A stretch of 64,000 nucleotides of DNA from assembly GCF_000165395.2 (NCBI RefSeq), contig NC_010574.1, positions 186,001-250,000 on the forward strand. The letters are read 5' to 3'. The stretch's first letter is position 1. Every line of letters starts with the position of its first letter. This document shows positions 33,237 through 44,963 of this stretch, in pieces. This stretch comes from Babesia bovis T2Bo. Its lineage: Eukaryota > Apicomplexa > Aconoidasida > Piroplasmida > Babesiidae. The position numbers and the translations under genes were made by a program. The notes beneath the pieces were generated by a model that was given only the letters and a program-made list of their open reading frames with translations, made no database searches and was not told the DNA's origin.

Positions 33237-34485
33237 ATGCTCAAAAGATCACATAGTATCATTGGAGCTGCAGTGGCAGTTACCTTGTCACTAGCAGCCA
33301 TAACCCTCAATATTGGATATGTTACCGCAATTAGCAGGGCGGTGACAAACCCAGCATTAGGTAATTAAGATCATACGTCAATTTTACTGAAATGTGTAGG
33401 TGCGGATCTGCCAAATCCACCGAAACCTGAAATTGAACATGCTGAAGAAACCGAAATTGGTATGTCCATTTAGTAAAAATGAGCTCTATCGGAGGATTGT
33501 TGTATATAAGGGCGTTAGTGCATTGTGGCATACATATATAAACTGATCGTGATTTTACTATGCATTGCAGATCAATCACAAGGAGTACGCAGTCTCGATG
33601 ACGAAATTGCCAACCATGAAATACTTGACCTAGGAAGGCAAGAAGACTTCTTTTTGGCGAACAAAGGCAAAAAATGTGACGTCCTGATGGTAGGATATAG
33701 AAAATGGTGATCTACATGGCGCTTTAGGAAGATGTAATCGATGTAGCACTGGAACCACGTGATATGTTAAAGACGCAGCAGTTTATCGGAAGTATCACAC
33801 CAGCAGAATTGAGATTGTATTTGCCAGGTAAGAAGAAATAACGTTGAATATAATCATAAGCAGATCGTCTTAAAAGCGGTGAAAAACCAGGCAAACTGTT
33901 TGCTCGGTTTTCACTCGGTGCTATAGTGACGCCACTGGAAACGGTAAATTCATCAAGAGATTGTAAGTGAGTATCACGCTTTTGTTATCCTATGTAGGTT
34001 TCCGAATGTTTTATAAAAAGCAGCCCATACTCTTCTGTGCCAAGGATACGAACCATAGAAAGTAAGTCGCAATACAAAAGGCCTACACATTAATACAGCT
34101 TCTGGATGCATACAATAGTCAAGGCTAAATTCTGTCATACAGCACATGCAGTGCTAAGTAAGGCTTCCACACCAGATGAGCACGCGGAACCTGCTAAATT
34201 GCCCGATCTTTCTACTAAACAAAAACGACTCAAAGATCTTCTATACCCAAAGAGCGTCTCCGAAGATGCTATCGTCGCACCGCACCACGATAATAACATT
34301 ACCAATATAGATATCAAGGGCGTAGGCTCGGGAGAGCCAGAGGTAAGCGCAACAGTCTGCTGTCTAACGTCATCCAGATTTATCTAAATGGCGAAGTAGT
34401 TGAAAAACAAAATAAGAATAAGCAACCAAAGGAGCTTTCAAAGGAACAAAACGAAACTCGGGTGGAATCAGCCCTAGTTTCTTGA
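33237..34485 (+). CDS. Membrane-anchored PH-like protein, paralogue of its divergent neighbour
   Basis: Eight exons: 33237-33360, 33400-33459, 33571-33689, 33728-33827, 33864-33962, 33998-34061, 34099-34342, 34378-34485 (305 residues). Every junction is GT-AG and in phase; introns are 35-39 bp except intron 2 (111 bp). The N-terminus MLKRSHSIIGAAVAVTLSLA begins a transmembrane or signal-anchor segment of about 25 residues. The middle (about 55-205) has strand-like segments closing with DCFRMFYKK, LFCAKDTN and NFWMHTIVKAKFC, the last resembling the Trp-containing C-terminal helix of a PH domain. The C-terminus is charged and low in complexity. No named family was recognised. Only 18 bp separate its stop from the COA5 start. 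Confidence 0.72.
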
Positions 34486-34503
34486 TATCGCAATGTGACA
34501 GAA

Positions 34504-34764
34504 ATGGCACTGAGACTAGACCCAGATCTCCCTCATAGACACGCCTCCAATTCGTGTGAAGCATTACAAAATGATATGGTGGAATGTTACAAAGCGTCAC
34601 GATGCTGCAAAGAGCTTCAGAGGCCATTTAAAGATTGCCTAAAGGACCTTAGGCCGGATCAAGTCGGAGAGGAGTGCCTTCAGTTAAAGCGTGCACTTGC
34701 ACAATGTAGAAGAAATGTACTCAATGGAAAGTATAGGGTCACTGGTAACCCATATTCGAGATGA
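34504..34764 (+). CDS. COA5: Cytochrome c oxidase assembly factor 5 / PET191
   Basis: Single-exon gene of 86 residues. The cysteine pattern fits PET191/COA5: SCEALQNDMVEC, then a CC pair (SRCCKEL), FKDCLKD, EECLQLKRALAQC, then RRNVLNGKYRVTGNPY, which parallels the conserved C-terminal KRG-[IL]-D-x-x-x-R-x-x-GN signature. These twin-CX9C-type proteins are small intermembrane-space factors needed to build cytochrome oxidase. Family members usually have a short N-terminus like this one. The initiator is taken as ATG 34504. An upstream ATG at 34493 is followed at once by TGA, a minimal upstream ORF out of frame. Confidence 0.85.
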   Translation: MALRLDPDLPHRHASNSCEALQNDMVECYKASRCCKELQRPFKDCLKDLRPDQVGEECLQLKRALAQCRRNVLNGKYRVTGNPYSR

Positions 34765-34837
34765 TTAATCAGAGTTACTTTGTTAAATGTTTGTTCTTAT
34801 ATATTACCTTTAAAAGTGAAAATAGTCATAACACCTT

Positions 34838-36722
34838 TTATTCCGTGGTAGTGTCCTTCTTCTGCGATTTGTGCTTCTTTCCTTTTTTCAAACTGAAGGC
34901 CTCTAAACGATCCTGATTAACATTGTATGCGGTCATTCGGCCGTGATGTTTATGTTCACCCTTGCGTTTATCTGATTTATATTTCAATGGCCGTGGTAAA
35001 TCCGAATCATACGTCAATAGCTTGCTTAAAGGCATAATGGAATTCAACTCTTTGTCGCTTTTTTCCAAAATAGTGTTAATGTCGCACTTGTATGGTTCCA
35101 CTGGTCTATATTTAAATCTAACCTTCATGTCACCGATCATGTCCTCATAGTCCAGATTATAGTACTCTTCCTCAAGCTTTTTCAAATCGTCCTTGCTGAG
35201 TTTCGGAGGAGCGCAAGAAGGTGGTACCACCTTACCGGTCATCCTTAAGTGCTCATGGTTAGCCAAAGGAACACACGTTTCGCAGAGTGTATAGTTGTCA
35301 CATTCATTACAATCAAAATGCTTGTGACCAGCCGGGATCCCTTTCATGCAATAATCGCATAACCACCAAAGCTCATCATCCACATTTACATCTCCAGGGT
35401 TCCATTCGTCGTCTTCTGCATCTTCATGGTACGTAGAACCCAGAATATTAGTCATGTCCTTTTCGTGCTGAACAGGGTCAAAAGGTGCATTGAGATCTAC
35501 AACATCCTCGTCTAATTGCACACCGGCATTCGTCTCAATCTCCCTCATCCGCTCTGCAATTTCAGCCTTCTTAAGATTTTTGAGACGTTTCAACTCTTCC
35601 TCGCGGCGTATCTTCTCCTCAATCTTATTCTGCTTTTTTTCTTGACGTTTTTTCTTTCTGCGGTCATCCACTTTACGCACAGAATCCTCAATGGTACGAG
35701 GGTGGCCTTCAATGGTAGCTCCTTCAGCTTCTTCGAACCTGAAGAGTATGTATTGTTGCAGAGAACAAAGATGTTTGCGTATATGGATAGCATAGTTCGT
35801 AAACAGATTGTATATATTTATTACAAATCAAAACGGACACCTGACATTCACGAAGAATGTCGAAACAGTATGACAAAGTTCATCTATAGATAGTAATAAC
35901 CCACCTATAATTGTATTTATATTCAAATTCTTCAGCTTCGTCATAATGCTCCTCATCCTCTTGTTCCAATCGTAGTTGCTTGGCATAGTCAATGTCTACC
36001 TTATGGTCCTCCCGCCAACGCTGGTTCAAAATGTAGTCCTTTAGAAATTCCTCATCTTCGTCCATCGTCTCTTTAGATGCCCAATAACGCGATATCAGAG
36101 AATCGTCCATTGAACCAATAGCAGCAGATTTTTTTGAACTCAACTTTCGTTCCGGCAGTACATCAGTGGCGTCACTCTTCGTAAAGAATTCGGCATCGTC
36201 ATCCAACTCGTTTGCCACCGATAAAAATGCATTTTTGAGATCTTCCTGTTCCTCCTGATAATTCATTTTGTGTTCCTTTAGCTTATCGCTCTCATCATCA
36301 CTATCACTCCCAAGGGCCTCGGCACCTTCATTCAACAAGGTCTCGCGCACCATGTCCTTGTAATTTAAAGACTTGGATTCGTTTTTGTTATGAACGGAAT
36401 TATCGTCAGTGTCAAAATCTGAATCACTAAAGCATTTTATGTTAGGGTCATATATGGCAGGGTTCTTACCCTGTATATCCAGCAATGTCTTGAAAATCTT
36501 GCCCTCAACCTTATCCGTCAAAAGAATGGCGTCCTCATCTTCATCATCAGATGTAGTGGAGGTGTATTGACCATCAGAAGTGTTAACATCAGGGTGATTG
36601 GACGAGTCATGTTCATCTAGTTTTTTAGGATTCTCGCCCAAAGTGGCTTTGTTCGTACCATCATCGACAGCATCAAATGCATTCAATCTTGAATTTTTTG
36701 AAATCTTTTTCTTTCCTCCCAT
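34838..36722 (-). CDS. KRI1: KRI1-like ribosome biogenesis protein
   Basis: Two exons in transcript order: 36722-35905 and 35738-34838 (572 residues), joined in phase 2 across a 166-bp intron so that the sequence reads through EFEYKYNYRFEEAEG. This junction falls in a block typical of KRI1. Other KRI1 features are the acidic N-terminal half, EEFLKDYILNQRWRE, the basic run RKVDDRRKKKRQEKKQNK followed by KRLKNLKKAEI, and the C-terminal block LDYEDMIGDMKVRFKYRPV. A Cys-rich patch (WLCDYCMKGIP, then CNECDNYTLCETC) could bind zinc. KRI1 works in the nucleolus with the small-subunit processome in 40S ribosome assembly. The C-terminus is basic. Confidence 0.88.
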
Positions 36723-37137
36723 CCTTGATGGAATCTTGTTTCTTTTACTTATCAGACGTATAAAATCAGTTGATAGTCAAAAATAAAATGTACAGGCAAG
36801 TATTCAAGTTAGGGATGCGATATAAATGATATATTAAACGTATTTAAGTATATTTACATGTTATATGTGGTTTATATGGAGAGTGTTTGCAGGAAGCGCA
36901 CGGTATAACCAACAGCAGCTAGTGTGTGTATCTAGGGATATGTAATAATTCTTTTAAACAAATATGTAGACTATTCCAGGTAATGTATATCAATATGTTT
37001 GAGATATCTAAAAGCAGGTGATTTGAAGTAATGATACACATATCATTACCGATGATGTAATATCCTTCCATTGTTTTTTCGGTAAGTGGTACAATGTGCA
37101 GCGCCTCAAAGATATACAATAGAAACAAAGATTCAAG
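36723..37137. promoter_or_regulatory. Divergent spacer between KRI1 and the RRM gene
   Basis: A 415-bp AT-rich region between opposite start codons. It should hold both promoters. No motif assigned. Confidence 0.4.
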
Positions 37138-39379
37138 ATGGGTTATATTGGCCGGCGTACATTACATGTGCCATGGAATGTATCTAGGCTTCACCTAGGT
37201 AACTACTATCCATACAAGGAAATATGTGCATACTATACGAACGCTAAATCGGGAAAGCAGCATACAATAGGAGATGCCTTGGCCTATTGGAATCCACTAA
37301 CAGGTGTTTCGTTTGTATCGTTGCAATGTCGTTCTTATTCGGCAACCGGGCCCGCATTCAGCAATGATGAAGGCATTTGCATAGATTCGGTAAGAGATGT
37401 TACGGGAAATGCATTATGTAGCAAATTGTCAACGTTATCGAGCAAACCAATGCCTAGCGATAATTTAAATGGGATATTACACCCAAATATCGAAACAGCA
37501 AATCCCGAATCTGAACGGGAAGAATCGCACTCTTGCGCTGCGGATGCAGCTTTTCAATTGCAAGAAGGAGAAACTATAGACTGGAATAACAAGCAATTGT
37601 GCAGGCTGTCGCATAGGAACTTGCTTCTATACCTGTATAATAATGTTGACATGGCTACTGTGGTAAAAATTACCAATCAAGTATTGGCACCCTATCAAAC
37701 ACTTCCTAAAAGGAAAAAGGCATCGCAGCGACGTCAATATTTACAAAAGTTTTTGAGATGTATCAGAAAACACCAACCCTTGGAGGACCACGTGCAACTG
37801 GGCAAGTGGATGATTAGATCTATAGATCTTCTTACATGCGACGATCTTTATTCAATGTTACGCGTCAGACACATACTGAATTATGACAACTCATTTGAAA
37901 CATTCCGTGCTTCATTTGGGATGGAAAACTTTGAAACCTTTTCAAACGTAAGGTCAAATAAAGTCCTCCAGGAAAAAATAATTGGAGAACAGGCAATCAA
38001 AAGCCGTACCGCGCAACGTAATTTGCTGATGCGTCACTTAAAAATCAACAAATTCAGGTTCTTGAAAGATCAAAATGTAACAGTGAGTCGAGGCATAATC
38101 TATTACATCTATGCAACAGAAAGCGGTATACGAAGCTAACATCGAATGGTCTGATAATACAGTGGAAATGTCGCCCTTGAATGCAGAAAACTATGCATTT
38201 ATATACAATCTACCTTTTATAGACGAAGAGGAACTGAATCAGGCTCTATCTGATGTCTTGAGCAGATTCGCTAAAGTGAAAAAAATTGAAATCTTATTTG
38301 ATAGGTTGCCTCCACTAACAAGCTTCGTAAAACGTGCATCAATACCACGTCACGTAGCACCGCCACCAAGAGATAAATACTCCCCGTTATACGCGCTCGT
38401 TGGTAAGCTAATGAAACGTGGTGATAACATTTCCGATAGAGTTCGAAAGTAAAGAGGGGAGAGACTACCTTTGTGATGAACACATCAGAGTCTTTGGACT
38501 GTTGTGCTGCGGGAGGGTCGTTTATCCGGAATTGGCTGAAAGAAAATGCAGCCTATTAACCGCGATATATCCACCCTTTAAAAGAATGGAGCTTGCCTTA
38601 CAATTTGTGGCTAATACACTAGTGGAACAAACAAATGTCGAAGTGAATAGCGGCACTAATACGATAAAGACAATCCAACCAATGGACATTTTTAAAGTAA
38701 CAAACGAAGTGGAATCACTTGGCACTAACAGTCTAGTAGGAGATTGTAAAAAAGGAATGGTCATGCCTGATGGCGATATCGCCTACACGAATACATTACT
38801 TTGTAGCACTGGTCTATTGCCAACAGGTGAGGCGCCTCGACCACCAAGTGAATGCAAAATTATGGCATCATATAAGCGTAAAAGAATCTCATCTGGTAAC
38901 AATACAGTTGTGACTGCGAACACATACACAGCATCGATCACAACTGATTGGCCCAGCATAACACAAGTAAATCTTGACAACCACGTGGATCCCTCTATGT
39001 TGGATCAGCTTGCAAATAAATCTAGAATGCATGGACGGTATGGTTAAACAAACAGCTAAATTATATCCCTACAGAATGGACCCGCAATGGATAGTCCTAC
39101 GTTTTCCTACATTCAAACACGCATATTTTGCACGTAAAAGGTTGATGCTGAAATTTGTTGATGAACCCAGGAGCATCGTCTCATTCGACACTAAAAGGTC
39201 TATATTCCACAACGGTTAGTATGACATCGCGCGAGTTATAGTACTCAGGGAAATATGTAGATCTTCCGCTATTACAATACAGCAATAGGACTGTCAATGA
39301 CCCATCGATTACTAGAATAACGCAGCATGGTCCAGCTAATGAAATTAATCTGGGTGCTGTAATAGATATTGTGCCTTGA
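37138..39379 (+). CDS. RNA-recognition-motif protein, possibly organellar
   Basis: Five exons: 37138-38082, 38120-38402, 38440-39037, 39075-39214, 39249-39379 (698 residues). Introns are 34-37 bp and all phases match. An RRM at about residues 338-450 has RNP2 as AFIYNLPF and RNP1 as LYALVEFESKEGRDYL, the latter created by joining exons 2 and 3. A second, partial RRM-like stretch near the C-terminus reads QWIVLRFPTFKHAYFARKRL. The first about 70 residues are Arg/Tyr-rich with few acids, so mitochondrial or apicoplast import is possible. Residues 70-330 are mixed, with a basic helical region (LPKRKKASQRRQYLQKFLRC). The exact target RNA is unknown. Confidence 0.78.
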
Positions 39380-39487
39380 TTCTTCATGTGTGGGTAGAAT
39401 TGGAACAATAAAGCTTTAACCCTATTATCCCAATTAGCGGGATTCTAAATCTTGAGAATCAATATTTTAACTGATAATATAATAACA

Positions 39488-41711
39488 ATGTTAATAGCGT
39501 TGACCAGCGGCGTTCGGCCTATCCGGTTCGTCTGGGCTACAACGCGATCAAACGACCGTATATTGTGGCAATCTTCCGCCTGGTTCTCAACACATCGTCT
39601 CTTCCGTATCAGAAGATATATAAAAGAAGAACTGGACAAGGGCTCTTTGAATGAAAATACGCTAAGAGAAGCTAACAGGATTGATCCCAGACTGACGGTT
39701 AATGCAGTGGAAGCACATTATCCTGATGGATTCCCTAAAAGTGAAGGTATTTTGAGGGAATACCTAAAGGCACTCATGTTAACTAATAGATTTGATTCTC
39801 GTAGCTTGAAACCATTAATTATACCGAAGTATATGTCCAATGTTGCAGTGTCAAAAGGTCTCCCTCATCCGCGCACTAATCAAATTGATCATTACGGAGA
39901 TACACAGGCTTCCTCAAATAAGTATGATGAATCATCAGAACCAAATGGATTGAATTCATTGGGAAACGGGAAATTATATGTTAATTCAGACCCCAAGAAT
40001 CCAGTACACGTAGTCGTTACGCCAGCAGCTAGCAGTAAATTCATGCGTTTTTTCAAAGGGCTGTTGTCATTCGGCTCTATCGCATTTTGTTTTGGATCTT
40101 TGTATCTATTATTGAACCAAAATCTACAAAGAGGGTTGAAACACAGTTTTAAGGTTGTAGATCCTGAGGATGTAGATACAACATTTGCAGATGTGAAGGT
40201 AGGTTCCATATTCTGGAAAAAACAATAAACAGGGATGTGACGAAGTTAAAAGGGAGTTGGATGATGTAGTAGACTATCTAAAGAATCCAGAGAAATTCGA
40301 AAGACTAGGAGCTAAGCTCCCTAAAGGCATATTGTTGTCAGGACCACCTGGTACCGGTAAGACCCTCCTGGCAAGAGCCATTGCTGGAGAGGCTGGAGTT
40401 CCATTTATACAAGCTTCTGGATCGGAATTTGAGGAGATGTTTGTTGGTGTAGGGGCTAGGCGCATCCGTGAGTTGTTTGCGTTAGCTAGGACAATGACTC
40501 CTTGCATCGTATTTATTGATGAACTAGATGCATTAGGTTCTAAACGTTCATCCACCGATCACAACAGCGTTAGAATGACGTTGAACCAATTGTTAGTTGA
40601 ATTAGATGGCTTCTCTAAGCGTGAGGGTGTAGTAGTTCTTTGTGCAACCAATTTCCCGGAGTCACTCGATCCAGCGTTGGTTAGACCAGGCCGCCTAGAT
40701 AGGACTATACATATTCCATTGCCAGATTACAATGGACGTTACGATATTCTGAAGCTTTACAGTAAGAAGATACTGGTCTCACCAGATGTTGATCTGGCAA
40801 CGATCGCCAAACGTACTGTAGGGATGACAGGTGCTGATATATTTAATATTCTTAACATGGCAGCTCTTAAATGCTCCATACAGGGTCTAGCTTCGGTGAC
40901 ACCATCTGCTATAGAAGAAGCCTTTGATAGGGTTGTTGTAGGCCTAAAAGGTAAACCTTTAACAAATGAGCGTGAGAGGAAGGCGACAGCGTATCATGAA
41001 GGTGGGCACACGTTAGTCAGTATACATACGCCGGGAGCTACACAAGTGCACAAAGCGACTATTGCACCTCGTGGTCGTACCCTTGGTGTAACGTGGAAGA
41101 TCCCAGAGGAAAAGTCGGATACGCGAATGTCTGAGTTGCACGCAGAAATAGCAGTCTTGATGGGTGGCATGGCAGCTGAAGAAGTTATATACGGTAAGGA
41201 AAATGTATCGACAGGCTGTCAGAGCGACTTGGAAAAGGCTGCTGATATTGCGAGGACAATGGTAGGTGTCTTTCGTTATTAATCATATGTATTAGGTCAT
41301 GAACTTCGGAGTTGGAATGGATGATGTCAGTGGCCCTATGTTCTTGGATCACAAAGATTATGCCAAACTAAGTGAGGAACACCGTAAGCGCGTTGACACT
41401 GCAGTACAAAAGATACTTAATGTAAGTAAATGTAATTATGCCATATTATTGGGTAGGCTGGTTATCGTCAAGCATCCAGTGTTATTCGTGGAAATTTGGT
41501 ACAGTTGCACAATCTTTCAGATGCACTTGTGCAATATGAAACTCTTAGCGCCGATGAAATAAAACATGCAATACGTGGTGAAATGAAAGATATTGAACAA
41601 ATACGTCAAGCACAATTGTCGGAAATACGAGCGCAAAACAAAAGGTACTCCCATTCTCAGCATGGGAATAACGACCTCTTGCCAGAAACTCAGCACTCTT
41701 ACCGCACTTAA
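39488..41711 (+). CDS. YME1/FtsH-type ATP-dependent zinc metalloprotease
   Basis: Four exons: 39488-40198, 40233-41261, 41296-41421, 41457-41711 (706 residues), with 34-35-bp introns all in phase 0. The basic N-terminus rich in Arg/Ser (VRPIRFVWATTRSN) suits an organellar targeting signal. A single transmembrane helix lies near residues 186-207 (FKGLLSFGSIAFCFGSLYLLL), the one-pass topology of the i-AAA protease. The AAA domain carries GCDEVKRELDDVVDYL, Walker A GPPGTGKT (about 274), Walker B CIVFIDELDALG and an SRH ending VRPGRLDRT. The peptidase domain has the zinc motif HEGGH (about 492). It should degrade inner-membrane proteins in the mitochondrion. An apicoplast FtsH1 is the alternative. 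The C-terminal tail is charged and low in complexity. Confidence 0.92.
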
Positions 41712-42131
41712 AATGGTGCATATTGCATCGGTAAAAAGGCATTAATATATTATACTACATTTTTGACCCGAAGCTCTACCCCGTAATCATGAAATATTTA
41801 ACTATCACTATGGTTATTGTGTATGCTATAACTATATCAGTAGAGGAATATCTTGTCGAAAAGTGTAGGTAACAGGGAAACTTTCAGATGCCGTATTCTT
41901 TCATGCACACCACGAGGTGCCTTTCCGAGCAACTCACAATGAACGCCACAATTAACATGTCCTAGTGAATACAAAACACATGGCATAGAGATATGATACC
42001 ACCGTCACGTGTTATTCTAATGGATATGAAACAACGTGCACTGAAAACACCACCTTTCGGAAAGCATAATGTACAGTAGTTGACCGTCCTAACATGTAAA
42101 GTGGGATCTTAACCCGCGCTAATGAAGACAT
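41712..42131. other. Convergent intergenic region (YME1-like / RPL6)
   Basis: These 420 bp separate two facing 3' ends. No ORF with coding character, repeat or RNA gene was seen. Confidence 0.5.
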
Positions 42132-42725
42132 TTAAAACTTCAGTTTGTGTGGGTACATGCCTCCACGAAGAGTGAAGCGGGTCTTAAGGTATTGGCATAA
42201 AATGTCACAGTTCTTCAAAAATGGAGTCAGAATGCTGTCGACGTTGTCTTGCTTCTCCTTAATTTTACGTTTAGTCTCATCGGACACCTTTTCTACCTCA
42301 GCATTATCGATGAACATTGCATCTTTGCTGCGCTTTTTGCGGAGCTTGAACTCCTGCATACGCACTTCCTTGGTTTTGCCAAAGCAGGCGTCAGTGAGGT
42401 TCGAAACAACAGCTTCAACAGCAGCCTTGCACTGAGGACCGTTGGTCTCTGGCATCTCAAAGACATTAGTAGAAGTGGCTATAACATAACGTGGATTCAC
42501 ACGTCTGAGAGGAACACCATTGAACAAAAAGGGGCCTGTAACTAAAAGAAGACCACTTTCCTTGAAAACCTTGAGTAGAACAACACGTTTCCCTTTGTAG
42601 CTCCCACTTAAAAGAATCAATACAGTGCCTGGAACCAAGCTAGGCCTGATCTTCGGAGGGTTCGCGACCTTGCGAGAACGATCGGACGCGCCAGCGGCGG
42701 AAGTAGCAGTCGTCGTGTGAACCAT
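42132..42725 (-). CDS. RPL6: 60S ribosomal protein L6 (eL6)
   Basis: Single-exon ORF of 197 residues, started at ATG 42725 (MVHTTTATSAAG). An upstream in-frame extension to 42800 lacks the usual features. The eL6 core is clear: RPSLVPGTVLILLSGSYKGK, RVVLLKVFKESGLLLVTGPF and GVPLRRVNPRYVIATSTNV. The basic C-terminal helices follow (EFKLRKKRSKDAMFID). eL6 is part of the large cytosolic ribosomal subunit. It is transcribed away from eEF1-gamma across a 1.1-kb spacer. Confidence 0.95.
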   Translation of the reverse strand: MVHTTTATSAAGASDRSRKVANPPKIRPSLVPGTVLILLSGSYKGKRVVLLKVFKESGLLLVTGPFLFNGVPLRRVNPRYVIATSTNVFEMPETNGPQCKAAVEAVVSNLTDACFGKTKEVRMQEFKLRKKRSKDAMFIDNAEVEKVSDETKRKIKEKQDNVDSILTPFLKNCDILCQYLKTRFTLRGGMYPHKLKF

Positions 42726-43838
42726 CTTGTACGACGACGAAATATACTGTATATAAATTAATCGGTATATTTCTACGGCAGTGTGCCCACTCGTACACAA
42801 TATACAACCCGTTTACACAACAGCACTATCGTATAAGAAATAAATGTACAATGTATCTATAGCTCATCTTCTACATAATTGCGCCAAAACGAACACATAA
42901 AAGTATGGCCGAAGAAGTTGGTTCCAAATGATTCAAAAAATATGAAAACATGAACATAATTATTGGCTACTGCACCAAACTTACTGTATTGTTCCAAGAA
43001 GGATCTTTAATAGCACTCCACTGCGATCTTACTGTAATTTGGTTTAAAGGATATGTCAATATTGCAATATAATTGAACGTTTGGAGCGTGGTACAGCTCT
43101 TTACGGACCTTTATACCGTTGGCGCCCCATGTCACCGTCGCGAGCCTTGCCATAAACTCAAGAGTTAAATATATTGTAAATATACAAATCGTATATATTC
43201 GTACTATCCGTGTTGTATTACAATCTGATCGTTTTCAGAATTTTAGGAGTGGCATGAATCTCTAGAGTTGCTTCAAACGACCTTCCATATATAAAAGGTA
43301 AATGGGAGAACGTTTAAAGGTTATTCTAAGGTGTATCTGTTCTGCTAATAAAAGTAATCGTTCTAATTATTGGTTAGATTGTTTAAGCTGTATTGTAGGT
43401 CAACGCGATATATAATGATTCCAATTAGATGTATTGTCATCCCACTGATATACAATATAAAATCAATTTTCTTTAAATGTGGATGACCACCGCAAAGTTA
43501 ATACAAATTCTTATTGACAGCTAACCTTTGATAATCGTTATGGTTTGATTTGAGCAAAATATGTAATCCAGTTGTAAACTAACACAGCACACACTATAGA
43601 CCTTAAAAGAGACACAATTGGTACAAATGTTTAAATGGGTATTGTAGAAGTGAATTACTGTGTATACCCTGGTATGTCATATTGTTAAACAAATTGAGGG
43701 TCTCCATTTTGTGTGGCGTCACACGCGAGTCATGATACCATTTTCATACATCATTCATTACATACTCTCTAATGCACAAACACCTCTATGCTGAATTTTT
43801 AATATTGCGTAAATTGTTGATAGCCTTCAATAGACACA
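42726..43838. promoter_or_regulatory. 1.1-kb divergent spacer between RPL6 and eEF1-gamma
   Basis: This is the longest gap in the housekeeping half. It is AT-rich, has no coding ORF, and must contain promoters and any 5' UTR introns for two highly expressed translation genes. I could not place start sites. Confidence 0.4.
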
Positions 43839-44963
43839 ATGGTATGTTTATGGTAATTGAGTTAACATATTAACACTTTGCAGAAAATCATTGGTGTTGA
43901 TCTGACCGACCTAGGAACTAAGAATGTTTTGGCTGCAGCTGCTTTTTACAATGTTTCATACGACTTCACGCTTGCAAAAGGGGGCTGCTGCAGCTCAGAG
44001 GGCAAGAAGGATGAATTCAGTGATGTGAAACCATCGGTGAGCGTTGAGCTGTCTGGAGGTTTGGGATCTTTCTGTGGAAGCATATCTATTTCGCGACACT
44101 TGATGGAAGAACACAAAAAGGGGTCGGCACCTGAAGAACTCTTTGCTCGTAGTGATATTACATCATGGATGGAGTTCTTCTACGAGCGTTTGGATGTTGG
44201 AAGCAGATGCCAAGCAGTAACGAAGGTGGTCCATGGAGATCATTCCGAATTGGCCAAATGTATAAGAGCCATTGATGCATTCCTTTTGACACATACCTTT
44301 CTTGTCGGTGAAGCACTTTCCCTCGCTGATGTGGTATGCGCTATTACAGTGGACCACTTGATTTCTATCTCTAAATTGGACACCGAATATCTGGCAAGCC
44401 GTCTTCTAAATCTGTCCCGCTTGATACGCACTGTTAAGGAAAGTGATGTATATGCTGCGTATCACAAAAAATTGGCTACACTGAACTCAGGAGTGGCAAA
44501 TGAGTCTGGTTTCGTCATTGATACATGGAAGAAGACCTACAGCAACTGCAAAGGTGACCTAGAAAAGGAAGTGATGCCATGGCTCTGGGACAATTTTGAT
44601 AGTGACAATTGGAACTTTTATTTCATGAAGTACAATAAATTGGACGATGAATGTAAATCTGAAATTACAACTTCGAACATGTTGAGTGGTTTTCTTCAAC
44701 GGTTTGAGCCAGATTTCAGACGTATTTCTTTTGGTGTCATCAATGTAATGGGATCTGATAACAGCTACGACATTATGGGAGTATGGCTAATCAAAGGTAA
44801 AGATCTTCCACCGAGTGTAACTGAACACCCGTCATTTGAATTCCACACATTCTCAAAATTAGATGTCACAAACGAAAATGATCGTAAGATTATCACCGAT
44901 TACTTCTGTGCTGAGGACAGCATTGGCGGTGTCTTGATTGCCGACGCCAAGGTCTGGAAGTGA
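43839..44963 (+). CDS. EEF1G: Translation elongation factor 1-gamma
   Basis: Two exons: the first is the ATG codon alone (43839-43841), then a 42-bp intron and exon 2 at 43884-44963, giving 360 residues starting MKIIGVDLTDLG. An N-terminal GST-like fold spans about residues 1-200 (SLADVVCAITVDHLIS is the typical C-terminal GST helix). It is shorter and more divergent than in animals. The conserved eEF1-gamma C-terminal domain is clear: WLWDNFDSDNWNFYFMKYNK, MLSGFLQRFEPDFRRISFG, IMGVWLIKGKDLP and the end DSIGGVLIADAKVWK. The protein anchors the eEF1B nucleotide-exchange complex that recycles eEF1A. The linker between domains is short. Confidence 0.93.

Noticed and set aside
33960..34061. Alternative exon 5/6 join in the PH-like gene at 33946 (VSECFIKSS frame)
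   Set aside because: The join after 33962 uses a better GTAAGT donor, gives a typical 35-bp intron and produces the motif shared with the neighbouring paralogue.
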